Below the pieces are notes generated by a model, which saw only the letters and a program-made list of their open reading frames with translations, was not told the origin of the DNA and searched no databases. A stretch of 64,000 nt of DNA from Aradus depressus (taxonomy: Eukaryota > Arthropoda > Insecta > Hemiptera > Aradidae): positions 16,727,601 through 16,791,600 of the forward strand of contig OY759225.1 in assembly GCA_963662175.1 (NCBI GenBank). The letters are read 5' to 3'. Shown here one piece after another: positions 20,824 to 31,737 of this stretch (position 1 is the first letter of the stretch; each line of letters opens with the position of its first letter). The translations under genes and the position numbers were made by a program.

Positions 20824-20899
20824 CATGTATATATAGTTAGTGAAATTAGACAATATATTAAATAAACCAGTTTTATTCTATTTTTCAAGTCCATTTGAA

Positions 20900-21222
20900 T
20901 TATTTCACAATATCTCTGCAATAATGTCAGTTTTCGCGTATATAATATGATACCTATGAAATATGTTGATAAAGATTACATAGGTTTATGTACTTTTATT
21001 AATCAACAAACAAGTAAGTTTGTATAAAAATCACGGTATTTTCAGGAAGGTACACTGTAAGACGTGTACACTGTAAGACGTGTACACTGTACATTGTTAC
21101 ATACATATTATTTAATTTTTTTTTGCGGTTATCCAAAGCGTCCTTTATTTTCCTTTGATACCTTCTTTTCAAAATCGGCCAAAGAAAAAAAAGAAATTTA
21201 GGGGGGAAGCTTAACACAAAAA
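20900..21222. other. No gene recognised
   Basis: AT-rich. The 18-bp unit ACTGTAAGACGTGTAC is tandemly repeated two to three times at about 21054-21092. Confidence 0.55.
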
Positions 21223-21740
21223 CTCTAATAACTGCCGATAGAATGAATGTATCGACATGAAATTTTATATTTAAAGTCAAAACACAATATGGACATAATA
21301 TGTCAAATTTCAGCGATATCGGCTGAAGGAAAGGGAGGGTTCAGGGGAGGGGGCTCAATTAAAAAAACTCTAATAACTGCCGATGTAATGAATGTATCGA
21401 CATGAAATTTCATATTTAAAGTCAAAACCCAATAAAGACATAACCTGTCAAATTTCAGCGATATCGGCTGAAGGAAAGGGAGGGTTCAGGGCTTGGGGCT
21501 TATTCAAAAACCCTAATAAATGCCGATGTAATGAATTTATCGAAAAATTTTTTTATATTTTAAGTCAAAACCCAATAGGGATATAACCTGTCAAATTTCA
21601 GCGATATCGGCTGAAGGAAAGGGAGGGTTCAGGGCTTGGGGCTTATTCAAAAACCCTAATAAATGCCGATGTAATGAATTTATCGATACAACATTTAGTA
21701 TGATTCAGAAGCCACTAGGTAAGTCAAATATTGAGTTTTA
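21223..21740 (+). repeat. Tandem 143-bp module, about 3.6 copies
   Basis: Starts at about 21223, 21368, 21512 and 21654. Each copy has TAATAACTGCCGATGTAATG, GTCAAATTTCAGCGATATCGG and GAAAGGGAGGGTTCAGGG. It is the same module that builds the 645-bp satellite in the Helitron-like element, here without the satellite's unique part and with a different G-rich segment. Confidence 0.85.
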
Positions 21741-22268
21741 GCCCAAATGGTCGAAGAGCAATTACATAACTTATTATTTACCATTGGGGAAGGACATAGC
21801 CAATGATTCACCGACAACTCTGTTTTTTAATTATTGTGTGTTGAATACCTACTTTTGTAGTTTGTACAAATATTGTTTCTTCTTATATCATATACGCATG
21901 TACGCAAAGCAATTTTAAGACCATATTAATCCGTCTATTATCATAATGTTTACTCTCTTAATTCAGGCTAAATAATATGTTTGTATAATAGTGTGGCGTT
22001 AATCCAGCTTACGGCTAATCCAGAGACTATTGTAGCCGAACACTGTCCAATAAACGAAAATATTGTGCCCTATTTGTTAATTATAAAAACATCAACGATG
22101 GTTCACCGGCTATTTCAACATTAAATTCATAAATTACCATCGATGCTGTATTCTCGCAGTATTTAGAGACACTACAATCACAGTTGTATATATATCTTAT
22201 TTTAGCTATCATAAACCTATAATTTTATGTATAAAGGAAATTGATGAAAAATAAATTTGAAAATTTAG
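21741..22268. other. No gene recognised
   Basis: AT-rich intervening sequence with no confident feature. Confidence 0.5.
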
Positions 22269-22270
22269 TA

Positions 22271-22920
22271 CAGTAGAACCTCTATAAGTCGAACATCAAG
22301 TGAGACGCCAAAAAATTCGAGTTATAGAGTTTTCGACTTATGGCGGATTTTGATTCGACTTGTAGAGGTTAAGATTCATTCTAACTAATTTTGAGTTAGA
22401 GAGGTGAAATAAATAAAAATTCAAGTTACAGAGGTAACAAACATATTTATATTTATTATAAATCAACATTATTTCAAAACATCCTTAAAATAAAAAATAC
22501 ATAGTATATGTAGGTATTAAAAAAAGTCAGTAATTTTTTTTTGCTTTAGATAATTGGTAATCCTATTTATTGTATACTCCTAAATTGTTTTCTAAGAAAC
22601 AATGGTGTACATTGTCGGCAAATTCTTAAAGTCGGTAACTTATTTTTCTGCGAGCTGTAGAGGTAATAAGTTTCAAATAATCGAGTTGTAAAGGTTGTAA
22701 AATAAAACATTGCTATGTTCGAGATATAGGTAGAGGTCCATTTTTTTTTTTTCGAGTTATAGAGAGAAAATATGTACCAAAATGGCTTGTAGGGACTCAC
22801 TGATTATTTCGACTAATAGAGGGTTGAGATTTCGAGTAATGGAGGTTTTGGGACTTGAAGGGAAAGGAACAAAACTTTTTTTCGAGTTTTGGAGGTTTTC
22901 GACTTATCAAGGTTCTACTG
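22271..22920 (+). mobile_element. pogo/mariner-type MITE, copy 1 (650 bp)
   Basis: Terminal inverted repeats CAGTAGAACCTCTATAAGTC and a matching 3' end TCAAGGTTCTACTG lie between TA dinucleotides (22269-22270, 22921-22922). The interior contains several GTTATAGAG/TCGAGTT sub-repeats and no transposase. Copies 2 and 3 are at 43362-44022 and 48496-49132. Confidence 0.9.
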
Positions 22921-22922
22921 TA

Positions 22923-23560
22923 TATAATCTAAGGTGAACACAAAGCAGATGTTTACACATCAATTCTCGTGAGTATCGCGTCACTCACAAATTTCGATCA
23001 AAATTCAACATCGAATTTTGGACCGGTTACATAACTTCTTCAATACTTCTTAAAGCTGGGGAAGTAAAAAAGTTTTTTAAAATTTTCCCATGGCAGTACA
23101 GGTGTAAACGATCAGAGAACCGACCCTTTTTTGACTGGGGTACTTTTTACAGGGTTCACACCTTTCTGGGAAAAGGTGTCTGGTAGAAGACACATGAGAC
23201 AAAAAAATTAACGAAAAAAAAAAGTGGAGTATTTTTTTTATAGTGATGAAACTAGGTCGAAATGCTGGTTACTGATTTTGCAGGAAATGTCTTATTTCAA
23301 AGGTTTGCCGATGTTAGTGTAGTGTGGCGTAGCCTGAACTTTGTTAAGGGGGCTCCTGCTCACAGCCATTGTTGTCTAATATTGCTTTCTTCAGACAGAT
23401 AGGAAATTTTACTTCCCAGCCATACGATGAATATGGATTGTTATATAATCGCTCAGAAATTCGATGTTCAGTTTTCGACGGAATTTAATTTTTTTTGATC
23501 CACAAATCATGTCTGACTTTGTGTACGCGTGTCTCGGCCGATTTTGCGAAAAATTAACAG
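22923..23560. other. Ends of a dispersed repeat family
   Basis: A right-hand end (CATCGAATTTTGGACCGGTT..AGCTGGGGAAGTAAA, to about 23070) and a left-hand end (TTTTACTTCCCAGCCATACG..TCAGAAATTCGATG, from about 23407) of the same family face each other. No coding sequence lies between. Confidence 0.55.
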
Positions 23561-23569
23561 GTGCCGCAC

Positions 23570-24005
23570 TGACTTGGAGCCCTCACACTCGGACGACACG
23601 ACTCACACTAGACCGGCGACTTAGACTATTGTACAGTATTTTACAGGCGTTCTAAATTATCTACTCAACAAAAACTGAACTTTTCCGACCTCTCTGACCT
23701 TCGGCTTACAAATATATGACACAGTCAAGACTTCGAACATCAAAAGAATACAGGTATTTCAATCCAAGACTCTCCGACTGATCACACAATGCCCACCATA
23801 CGTTAGCAACAAGACTTTTCACCGCGACTTGAACGTGCACAACCATTAAACATTTATACCAACTTTTCTTACACACCAATCCGCAAGTTCCCAAAATCCT
23901 AAATACAAATTTAGCCCACAATCCGCCAAGAAGATTAAAAAGAGTTTGGCATAGAGATCTCCTGGTATGAAGTGATGCCATGAGGGTTCACCGCTGGGTG
24001 TTTTT
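23570..24005 (+). pseudogene. Decayed jockey-type C-terminal remnant
   Basis: Translation with frameshifts gives RIQVFQSKTLRLITQCPPYV and SNKTFHRDLNVH, which match the jockey C-terminal block of 19738-20562 (RIQAIQNKILRTITQCPYYV). Stops and indels are present. It ends near CATAGAGATCTCCTGG. Confidence 0.75.
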
Positions 24006-24224
24006 TCCTCTTCAAGCCTTTCATGTCATATTTATTTTTATTATTTTATTTATTCGCTGGTTGTGCATTTTTACATAGTTGTGGCTTAAGATAAATAAAT
24101 ACAAAAAAAAAAATTTAAGTTGAGTCCCTCTGATCCCGATTCGCGGATAAATTATCAGGTGTCGTCTTATGGGGTTTTGAATTTATATATGACATTTTAT
24201 GTCGATATATCCATTACAAAGGGG

Positions 24225-24429
24225 AGGACGATGGTACCGTAGTGGTGAGCGTGCTTGCCTACTGAGCACAAGAACGAGGGTTGGAGACCAGGCCGAGGCC
24301 CTTAGTCAAAAATTAGGAATCCCAAAGTAGAGTCGGGCTAATGCCCACCAGATTGACGAAAGAGTGCTCTGGTAGTAGGCGATATGACCTTGTAGTTAAT
24401 GGTCGGGCATGAGTCATAATAACTAACTT
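24225..24429 (+). mobile_element. SINE with internal deletion
   Basis: Diverged head (GATGGTACCGTAGTGG, GAGGGTTGGAGACC) joins directly to the 3' third (AGTAGAGTCGGGCTAATG). The body from the LYS-like head to TTTAGGAC is missing. It ends CATAATAACTAAC. Confidence 0.75.
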
Positions 24430-24446
24430 CATTATAAAGGCAATTA

Positions 24447-24874
24447 TTAGAGCTTTTGTGTTAAGCATTCCTTCCAATGCTCCCCTTGCTTTTGGGCGAT
24501 TTGTCTGAAAAACAACAGGTGTCGTCCCAGAAAACAGAGCTTAACAGGTTTATTATCATGAAAGCAAAAAAATATAATAATTCTGTTACTGTGGTCGGCT
24601 AGGAGCGACCGCCGCCGACCATCTGCGAGAAGCGCCTGCATTTGTCCCCGGCGTAGGGTCAGAGTGCTTTCTTCTTTCTCTGCCAGGAGTCGACAAATCG
24701 GCTGAACACTGGGTAGCCGGTTTCCGTAACCAGCTCGAGTCTCAGGTACGATCCTGTTCCGTGTATCAACTCCACCTGAGGCACGTCGTACAGCGGACAT
24801 TTGAGAACCACATGCTCTGCAGTCTCGACTCCGCGGTTGTTTTTCCTGATGTCATTTTCGGATTCCTCGACCAA
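24447..24874 (-). pseudogene. LINE C-terminal fragment with zinc-knuckle remnant
   Basis: On the minus strand the frame reads RGVETAEHVVLKCPLYD, the His-Cys half of the Cys-Cys-His-Cys knuckle that follows the RT/RNase H part in R1- or I-like LINEs (compare ETPVHILSQC at 30310). About 60 more codons end in RKKKAL*. The upstream part is lost. A similar element is at 58754-59217. Confidence 0.65.
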
Positions 24875-24879
24875 AAATT

Positions 24880-25845
24880 AGTCTAAATCCAACTTTTTAG
24901 ATTTTTTCAACTGTAGTATACTATAATGACGTTTTCATCGATTTCAAGTTTGTAGAACTACGCGCTTCGATTATTTAATTCTCACAGTAAGGTTTTTGTT
25001 CAAAATATATGAGTCTTATTGGAAATTGAACGTAGAATTTGAAAATGTCATCAAAAACTGCAAAATTATCATCTGGTTCATAAAAAACGCGATTTTTCGA
25101 TTTTTTTGACTCATTTTTCAAAATTTTTTTTCGGCATGAGTATACAATTTTTTTTTATCCTTACCATGCTCAATCACTTCAAAATTGATTGAACTTTGAT
25201 GTTATTAACAAATTTCTTTGGGGAATCAATGTTTGACGGGTAAAAATTCATTTATTCTCATTTTATGGATTTAATTGATAATTCTTTAATCCCGTTTTTC
25301 AGCTAATTTGTTTTTAATATAAAAATGAATGTTACACATCATTTTTATTGGAAATATTTCGTAGAATTCGAAAAATTTATCGAAAACTTGGTAAACTCAC
25401 TACTATTACGTTAAAAACACATTTTTCAAATTTATTAAAATTTCATGTTTTTTTTCAGAATAAAATGTTGAAAGCTAGTATATTAATGAAAATTAAATCA
25501 AGAATGAAAATTAGATTAGAAGAATAGCTTGCAGTTGAAATCTCCGTGACCTGATAGTATCTGGGACATACAGTGGTCAGGCAATAATGTAGAGTCCAGA
25601 CGTACCCGGATTTCCGGGAAATATGCATAGGTCGTTCGGCCATCCGATGATCGTGACCATCGCTGTTGTCATAATTCGTTTTAGGGTTGTACATATGCGG
25701 TGAATTCCGAACGAATGTTTGTATTAGTTCATTCTCCCTGGTCGGCTGGACTAAATCTAAACTAAAATAAATTTAAAACATACATACCTATATATATATA
25801 TCAATATCCTTTTGGGCTCCTCTTTTGTTCAACGTTTTTTTTTTC
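24880..25845. other. No gene recognised
   Basis: AT-rich sequence (24880-25450) with no detected domain. At 25500-25700 a GC-richer stretch is open on the minus strand for 79 codons but matches nothing I know. Confidence 0.4.
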
Positions 25846-26385
25846 AGGATGAGCCAATTGAACAGGTATTATTGAGTTGTGGAGGTGGGGATGGGCTCCC
25901 CTCTGAGAGCCCATTGTCCTAGCGGGCCCATTGTGAAGAGGCCTGCCCACTACAGATACACAACCTGGGACTCCATCAGCTTTCCTGACTCCACACTTTC
26001 AATTGGCACTTTCCTCTTCTCCTGTCTCCTGCTTTCAACTTTAGATCAGCAGTCAGAATCATCAGGAAAGTACTTCCCCAGTATCAATTAAGTTGTCAAT
26101 CTCCAATAAATCGTTTTGTCCAAAAATTAATAGACTTCTGAATCCTCATTCATACGTCGAAACATTCATTTCATTGGCTGTTTTAAGGGTTTTTGAGTGG
26201 AGCCACCCCTCTGATCTTCGCCTTCTCTTCGAACGATTTCACGGAAAACTAATATGTTTTGTCCTAATGGTTTTTTGAATTTACATATGAAATTTCATGT
26301 CAATGTATTCAATACAATGGCAATTATTAGATCACAGGTTGTCAAATAAGATGTAGCCTGCCCACAGATTTTTTATTTGTATTAG

Positions 26386-26419
26386 TTACCCGGCTTTCGA
26401 GGTTGCCCTCATCGTCAGG
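26386..26419 (-). ncRNA. Hammerhead-like motif, diverged PLE copy
   Basis: CTGACGA, T, helix II GAGG/CCTC with GCAA tetraloop, GAAA, GCCGGGT, A. Compared with 2974, the core change falls at the free position N7 and the loop stays GNRA. Helix III has one mismatch to self-pairing. Confidence 0.5.
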
Positions 26420-26599
26420 CAGTCTACAAAAGAAACCATCGTTAAGCAACAAAAAACAGGTTCAGTTGGTAACAATAATAAAATATAAAGGCAACATAAG
26501 ATTTAAATAAATATAAATACATTAAATTATAAAAAGTAACAAGCTAAGTTTGAAATAATCATACCTGATAAATAAAATTTTTTGAAAATAACCTATTTT

Positions 26600-26998
26600 T
26601 ACACACATACAAACCCAGAAATACGTACTTTATCTTCACAACACTTACCTCAAAACCCCTCAAGATGGTTGAAGAGAAGATGGATCCCCGACTTATTGCC
26701 ACCTTGAATCCTGTTCGTTCTTAATATTTTTTATATTATTTTCCTTTACTTTCATCATCTCTCTTACCCATCCATCAAAATTGTCTTTCAATTCCTTTTT
26801 ATTTATTTATTTCTTTTTTTATTCTGTTCTTGTTCTAATAATTAAGATAAATTTTCGTCCCGAGGACCTACCACTGGGTGGCCTTCATCTCACATGCCAT
26901 TCACGCCAACTTATCAATGCGTACCATCATAGATGCTGGTTGTTGCACCCTAGCAACAGTAGTATCTTTATAAATAAAAGACAAAAAATAAATAAATA
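26600..26998 (+). mobile_element. 3' end of the poly(A) retroposon (copy 2)
   Basis: The same 3' sequence as 13190-13360 (CGTCCCGAGGACCTACCACT, TAGCAACAGTAGTATC), ending in AATAAAAGACAAAAAATAAA. It is inserted in a PLE remnant. No coding region can be recognised, so the family stays unassigned. Confidence 0.6.
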
Positions 26999-27092
26999 AA
27001 ATAAACCATCTAAAAACTTTAACAATTTAAAATTTCATGGTTGGGGACGTTAGTTATTCCTGTCCCCCATTTGAGTCACAACTGGGAGAACG

Positions 27093-27921
27093 GTTATTAG
27101 ATTTTTTGTCTTGAGTCTCCCCCTAATACCGCCGATTTGACTCAAAATCAATAGGTGTCGTCCTTTTGAGGTTTTGGAAACACATATATAAAAATAAATA
27201 TTATAGTTATATTCATTCTATCGGGAGTTTTAGCTTTCCATCACAATCTACTGATTTGGTCTATAATAAGATTTCTTACTTCTGAATCCTCATACTAAAT
27301 TCCATGTTATTAAGGTTTTTTTGAGATTACCCCCTCCCCTGATCTATCCCTTCCTTTCGGCCGATTCCGCGGAAAAAAACTATTTTGTGTTGTCCAATTT
27401 TTGGATGGGAATTTTTGAATTTACATATGAAATTTTATGTCAAACAATTATTACATCAACAATAATTAAAACTGAGTTGGGCCACCCGGATGCCCTCTTT
27501 CCCATTTGGCGATTTGACTGAAAATCGATACGTATCGCCTTTATGGAGTTATGGATATACATATTTTTCATGTTGATACATTCATTACTTCGCCCCATAT
27601 ATAATTTTGTGTCATTATTCAATATTTCGACAGTATTTTTGTGTTGGGCCACCAGTTCAATATAATATGCTATAAATTCCCTTCATTCTGTGTCGATGCA
27701 ACCCACAACGCTACATTTCTGGCTTTAGCCAACCTAATATACTGCAGCAATATTTCTGATAATAATATTTATATACGAAAATAACATGTTAATTGGTTGC
27801 GTCATACAATTTTGTACATCAAAATAGCTTATAAGTTATACATATATCAACCTACATTAAGTCTTGTAATACTAACTCATATTAGATGAATAATAATAGT
27901 TATAATATAAAATAAATTAAT
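27093..27921. other. Dispersed modules and AT-rich sequence
   Basis: Minus-strand modules of the 143-bp type (TTTCGGCCGATTCCGCGG, TTTGGCGATTTGACTG) occur to about 27640, followed by AT-rich DNA without features. Confidence 0.5.
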
Positions 27922-27934
27922 CCTAATATTAATA

Positions 27935-28279
27935 GGAGGGCGCCGGTAGCTCAGTGGTATGCGTGCTTGACTTCTGAGCTCAAGGTCGTGGGTTCGTAGC
28001 CCGACCGAGGCCCTTAGTTTATTTTATCTGGGAGGTAAAATAAACTTAAGCACGCCGTCCTTCGGATGGGACGTTAAGCGATGGTCCCGAGCCTGTACGA
28101 TGTCAGGTACTCGTTAAAGACCCCTACCCTAGATGAATAAAAATTTAGGGTAGGCAAAATTTAGGACTCCCACAGTAGAGTCGGGCTCATGTCCACCAGA
28201 GTGACGAAAGAGCGCTCTGGTAGTAGGCGATATGACCTCGTAGTTAAAGCCCGGGCATGAGTCATAACACCTAACCTAA
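27935..28279 (+). mobile_element. Full-length SINE, reference copy
   Basis: Target CCTAATATTAATA is at 27922-27934 and 28280-28292. The head folds as a tRNA: A box TAGCTCAGTGGTATGCG, an anticodon-like stem CTTGA/TCAAG, B box GGGTTCGTAGCCC. The parent tRNA is uncertain. Body landmarks are CGCCGTCCTTCGGATGGG and GACGAAAGAGCGCTCTGG. The tail is CACCTAACCTAACC. It is transcribable by RNA polymerase III from the internal boxes; that is family knowledge, not shown here. Confidence 0.95.
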
Positions 28280-28292
28280 CCTAATATTAATA

Positions 28293-28640
28293 AAAACTAG
28301 GTATTATATTTATTAGGGTTTTGATTATAAATATATAATATATTTTTTAAAGATAAGTCTTCTTTCAGAATTACAATGACTATATTGGACTACAAGATAC
28401 CGGCATGGCTAAGATACCAAAGGTGTAGGAGAAAAAATATTAGCACTATCTGTAAAATGGCCAATAATTAATAATTATTACTGAAAAAATTATATAAAGA
28501 ATATGACTAATAATAAATAACGGATCTTTGGTTTATTAGGATTCCGTTGTTCAATAAACGTAAAACAAAACCAATGAAGTTATTTCGATTGAAACTTGGC
28601 ACACGATTCAAAAACCCTAATAACTGCCAATGTAATATAA
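28293..28640. other. No gene recognised
   Basis: AT-rich. A short 143-bp-module remnant (CCCTAATAACTGCCAATGTA) precedes the mariner remnant. Confidence 0.5.
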
Positions 28641-29160
28641 TAGGTCATCCCATAAGTAATGTTGGTTAAAAAAAAAAAAAATTAAATAATATATTATTAC
28701 AGCTACATTCTTCCATTAATTTTTTTTCCTTCTCAAAAAATATCAATTACAAACGTTTTTGGAAGCCCTCTCATCAGTATCTATAATACATGTGTTCTTT
28801 ATGTTAACTATTCCTTCTGTGAAAAAGGCTAAGAGAGGCCTTCATCCATGGATGATGTTTGGTGGAATATGGAAGGAATAATCCATTATAATTGTTTTTA
28901 ATGTAACCAATCAAGAAAGAGGTCTACTGCGAACAACTTCACCGTTTGATGTTAGCATTGCAAGAAAAAATGACCTTCTCTACCAGGACAATGCCACCTC
29001 ACACTGCTGAGACCCTACAAAAACTACACCATTGCTGTTGGCACATTATAAGACAGCCACGGTATTCTCCCGAGATAGATATTCTCCCTTTCAGATATCC
29101 CACCTCTTCCAGAATATTCGGGACTACCTAATTGGGCCAGTGAATGAATTCATCCGGAGA
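28641..29160 (+). pseudogene. mariner transposase remnant
   Basis: Begins with a TIR-like TAGGTCATCCCATAAGTAATG. The conceptual translation in shifting frames gives MFGGIWKGIIHYN, LLRPYKNYTIA and a YS/FSLSDIPPLPEYSGLP-like end, the order of the mariner DDE domain (WWD.KGIIHYE, HDNARPHTA, PPYSPDLAP). Many stops and indels occur. Confidence 0.7.
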
Positions 29161-29600
29161 AGTAAAAAGAGTAGTGGTTTAATTTTTTTGGGTCAAAATG
29201 TAGAGTTTTTGTAAAATAGGAAATTGAAAATTAGGTATAAGACGGAAAAATGTTGAAATGTTGGTCGGAAAACCTGAATACCGGTGAAAACTCAACATAA
29301 ATATTCTGATTACATAACTTCCTCAATACATCGTGTAGCTGGGGACGTAACATGATTTTGCAAGGCTAGAGGCGGATGGGGAATATTTGTGTAACTTCGT
29401 TTCAGTCTGTAGTGATGTCTGAAGTGAAAATATCGACATACGTAACATTTCTAGTTTATTTTCCCCTCTTGTAATGGCTGGAATGCGTTTGTTTATGAAA
29501 TAGATGGCAAATTGCCAAAACAGCAATTTGTTCAAATTGGTCAGTTAGAAGTCTTATATACCGCCATATTCTGTGATAAGCAACCCTGAAAACTGAACTC
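29160..29600. other. No gene recognised
   Basis: Contains a right-hand end of the dispersed family (TGATTACATAACTTCCTC..GTGTAGCTGGGGACGTAA, 29305-29350). Confidence 0.5.
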
Positions 29601-29613
29601 TGCTAAAACCTCA

Positions 29614-30549
29614 TTGATTAATAGTATCATTTCTGTTCTGCTCAAAAACCGAGAAAGGAGTTGGAGCTGGAATCATGGGAGGACAGTCAAGGGAGATACT
29701 AGTATATCGCTAGGTGTGTATTTTACTGTGTTCCAAGCTGAAGTATATGCCATCTTCGGGTGTGCCTGGCTCATTAAGAGACGGAACTTCAGGAGAGGGC
29801 GAATCTTGATATTGTCTGACAGTCAAGCAGTGCTGCAAGCGTTGCGAGCTGTCATAGATTCCAAAATCGTCCTGGAATGCCTTCAAGCACTGGAGTCCCT
29901 GACGGACCGAAATAGAGTGGAGTTGAGATGGGTGCCAGGACATCAGGGGTTTGAGGGCAACGAAAGGGCTGATCAACTGGCCCGGTCAGGAGCTGACAGA
30001 GGACCTATAGGCCCGGAACCCTTCTGCGGGATCTCTAAGAGAACCGCAAGAGCGGCAATAAAACATTGGCCGACCAGGAAACACATCCAGTTCTGGAGAG
30101 GGGTCCCAAAGCAAAGACACTCAAAACTCTTTATAGCGGAACCCTCAGAGAAAAGGAGCCGAGAGCTCCTGAATATGAGCAGAATGGATCTAAGAGCTAT
30201 GACAGAGCTGATCACAGGACACTGTCATACGAAGAAACACCTACACAATATGGGCATCTCTAGAAGCCCTCTTTGCAGAAAATGTGGCGAGGAAAATGAA
30301 ACTCCGGTTCATATTCTAAGCCAGTGCGGAGCACTAGAAAGCAGAAGATTTTACTGCTTCGGGTCTGCCATAACGGAACCGAAGCAGGTAATGGAAGGAA
30401 CCTGCAGAAGAATTCTGGACTTTATTAAAGATACAGGGGCTGATGTAGGGACCAACACGGACAGGGCACACAATAGGTCTACTCTGGCCGCGATCACACT
30501 ATCACCCCTGCTCTCGGAAAATATATATTGGATTATATATTTTTGGTAA
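29614..30549 (+). pseudogene. LINE RNase H domain and C-terminal zinc knuckle (5'-truncated)
   Basis: 311-codon frame from the end of a non-LTR retrotransposon of the RNase-H-carrying group (I/R1/Loa-like; exact clade not fixed). RNase H residues E43 (FQAEVYAI), D69 (LILSDSQAVLQAL) and D120 (VPGHQGFEGNERADQLA) are present. The first catalytic Asp is absent: the expected DGSKTE block appears in another frame as SKTEKGVGAGI near 29643, preceded by FC, so truncation plus a one-base shift removed it. A CCHC knuckle follows (C221, C224, H233, C238). RT and endonuclease are missing. Confidence 0.88.
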
Positions 30550-30760
30550 GGCTGGTGTGGTACACCTAGGGACCTAAGCATCAAATGGTCTTATTTCTTT
30601 CCTGTTAGCTCAACTATGGGAATCCTAAATTTTGCCTATTCAGGTAACTAAACCTAACGTAGGGGTCATTAGTGAGTACCTAGATCGCACGAGCTCGAGA
30701 CCATCACTCCCATCCGAAGGACGGCGTGCTCATGTTTTTTTCACTTCCCAGATAAAACAA
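30547..30760 (+). mobile_element. Post-ORF block plus antisense SINE body
   Basis: GGCTGGTGTGGTACACCTAG directly after the LINE stop, then TTAGCTCAACTATGGGAATC and an antisense SINE body to 30760. It shares its junction with 15612-15806. Confidence 0.6.
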
Positions 30761-30856
30761 ACTGAATCTCAAGATTGCGGGTTCCAAACCCGGCCGAGGC
30801 CCTTAGTTTGTTTTATCTAGGAGGTGAAAAAAGCATGAGCACGCCGTCCTTCGGCA
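30712..30856. repeat. Inverted SINE pair (palindrome)
   Basis: Antisense CCGAAGGACGGCGTGCTCATG..CAGATAAAACAAACTGA and sense TTGTTTTATCTAGGAGGTG..CATGAGCACGCCGTCCTTCGG flank a single B-box region (GGGTTCCAAACCC). The arms share the unusual CATGAGCACG variant, so the palindrome arose from one copy. Confidence 0.75.
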
Positions 30857-30907
30857 ACTTTGAAGGGAGAGCGAAAACATAACCGATTAATTCTTACGGG
30901 GGAATAA

Positions 30908-31037
30908 AATTTGATACCCGTTTGGGTAGCTCACTAGCCAACTGAGCGAAACCCTGCCGAGGTCCTTACGTATTTTAAATGAGAAAACATTGAGCACGCC
31001 GTCCTTCGGAGTGGTTTGGTAGTATGCTATATAACTA
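30908..31037 (+). mobile_element. Degraded SINE
   Basis: A-box region GGGTAGCTCACTAGCC, CCTGCCGAGGTCCTTA, GAGCACGCCGTCCTTCGG and end TATATAACTAAC. The middle is lost. Confidence 0.55.
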
Positions 31038-31375
31038 ACCCTATCTCTGCACCCCAGTTGAAAGACTTTTCTATCAATCTTGGTTGGAGACTAGTATTTA
31101 AGATAAATATACAAGATCATATTTGAGGGAAATAGACTGATGACTGGTGGCTGTAAATAACACAGAACAAAAGCTAATTAACTGACGTATTAATGGCGGC
31201 TGAGTGGGAGCTGGGTTCTGCCAACTGGTAAATAATGGTTTGAAGGGAGCATTTGGGAATCTGCCAATTTGACAAGATGGCCGCCCGCACTTTTAAATAT
31301 AGCATCCCGGCATTACTCCGAACAGCTGCTTCTGTAGAGGGGTTTGAAAAAAATATATATAAACAATGTGTGGGG

Positions 31376-31625
31376 AGCGTAAGTAGCTCAGTGGTATGCC
31401 TGTTTGCTTACTGAGCTCAAGATCGCGGGTTCGAAACCTGGCAGAGTCCTTTAGTTTTTTTTTATCTGGGAAGGTAAAATAAACTTAAGCACGCCCTCCT
31501 TCGGATGGCACAATTCAGGACTCCCCAACAGTAGAGTCGGGCTCATGTCCACCAGAATGACGAAAGAGCGCTCTGGTAGTAGTTGATATTACCTCCTACT
31601 TATGGCATGAGTCATAATTACTAAC
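31376..31625 (+). mobile_element. SINE with internal deletion
   Basis: Head GTAGCTCAGTGGTATGCC and B box GGGTTCGAAACC intact. About 90 bases are missing after CCTTCGGATGG. It ends GGCATGAGTCATAATTACTAAC. Confidence 0.8.
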
Positions 31626-31737
31626 AATAAACAATGTGAAAACAGGTTTTATTGTTTTGAATTAGCTAACTGAAGCTTTATCACTCTCTCCAAACCCAAT
31701 TGACGAATGAATCTTCACATTAAATTTCGTTTCGGGT

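Larger units (their letters stand above)
20661..20893. repeat. Perfect long inverted repeat with two hammerhead-like motifs
   Basis: Arms 20661-20770 and 20784-20893 are nearly exact reverse complements, separated by a 13-base loop. The outer end reads TGGACTTGAAAAATA and the inner end CCAAAAGCA. It looks like two PLE pseudo-LTR ends joined head to head. More distant mirrored sequence (TTCATAGGTAT against ATACCTATGAA) extends it to about 20645-20965. Confidence 0.85.
26361..27092 (-). mobile_element. Diverged PLE 3' end (relative of 2764-3068), interrupted
   Basis: The minus strand carries the PLE coding end (GTTGTGACTCAAATGG), 3' UTR and hammerhead-like motif in the order seen at 2764-3006. 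About 400 bases (26600-27000), ending in a poly(A) retroposon, are inserted in the UTR. Confidence 0.8.

Noticed and set aside
25847..25900. Possible small exon after TTTTTTTTTTCAG (GATGAGCC..)
   Set aside because: The acceptor is strong, but phase 1 gives a stop at once and phase 0 does not fit the neighbouring candidates. There is no good donor except one giving an 18-base exon.
27935..28010. Genuine tRNA genes at the SINE heads
   Set aside because: A and B boxes are present, but acceptor stems do not pair and each head continues into a SINE body with target duplications.
31193..31232. ATGGCGGCTGAGTGG start-like exon
   Set aside because: Short, wrong phase for the other candidates, and adjacent to an AAGATGGCCGCC motif common in repeats.
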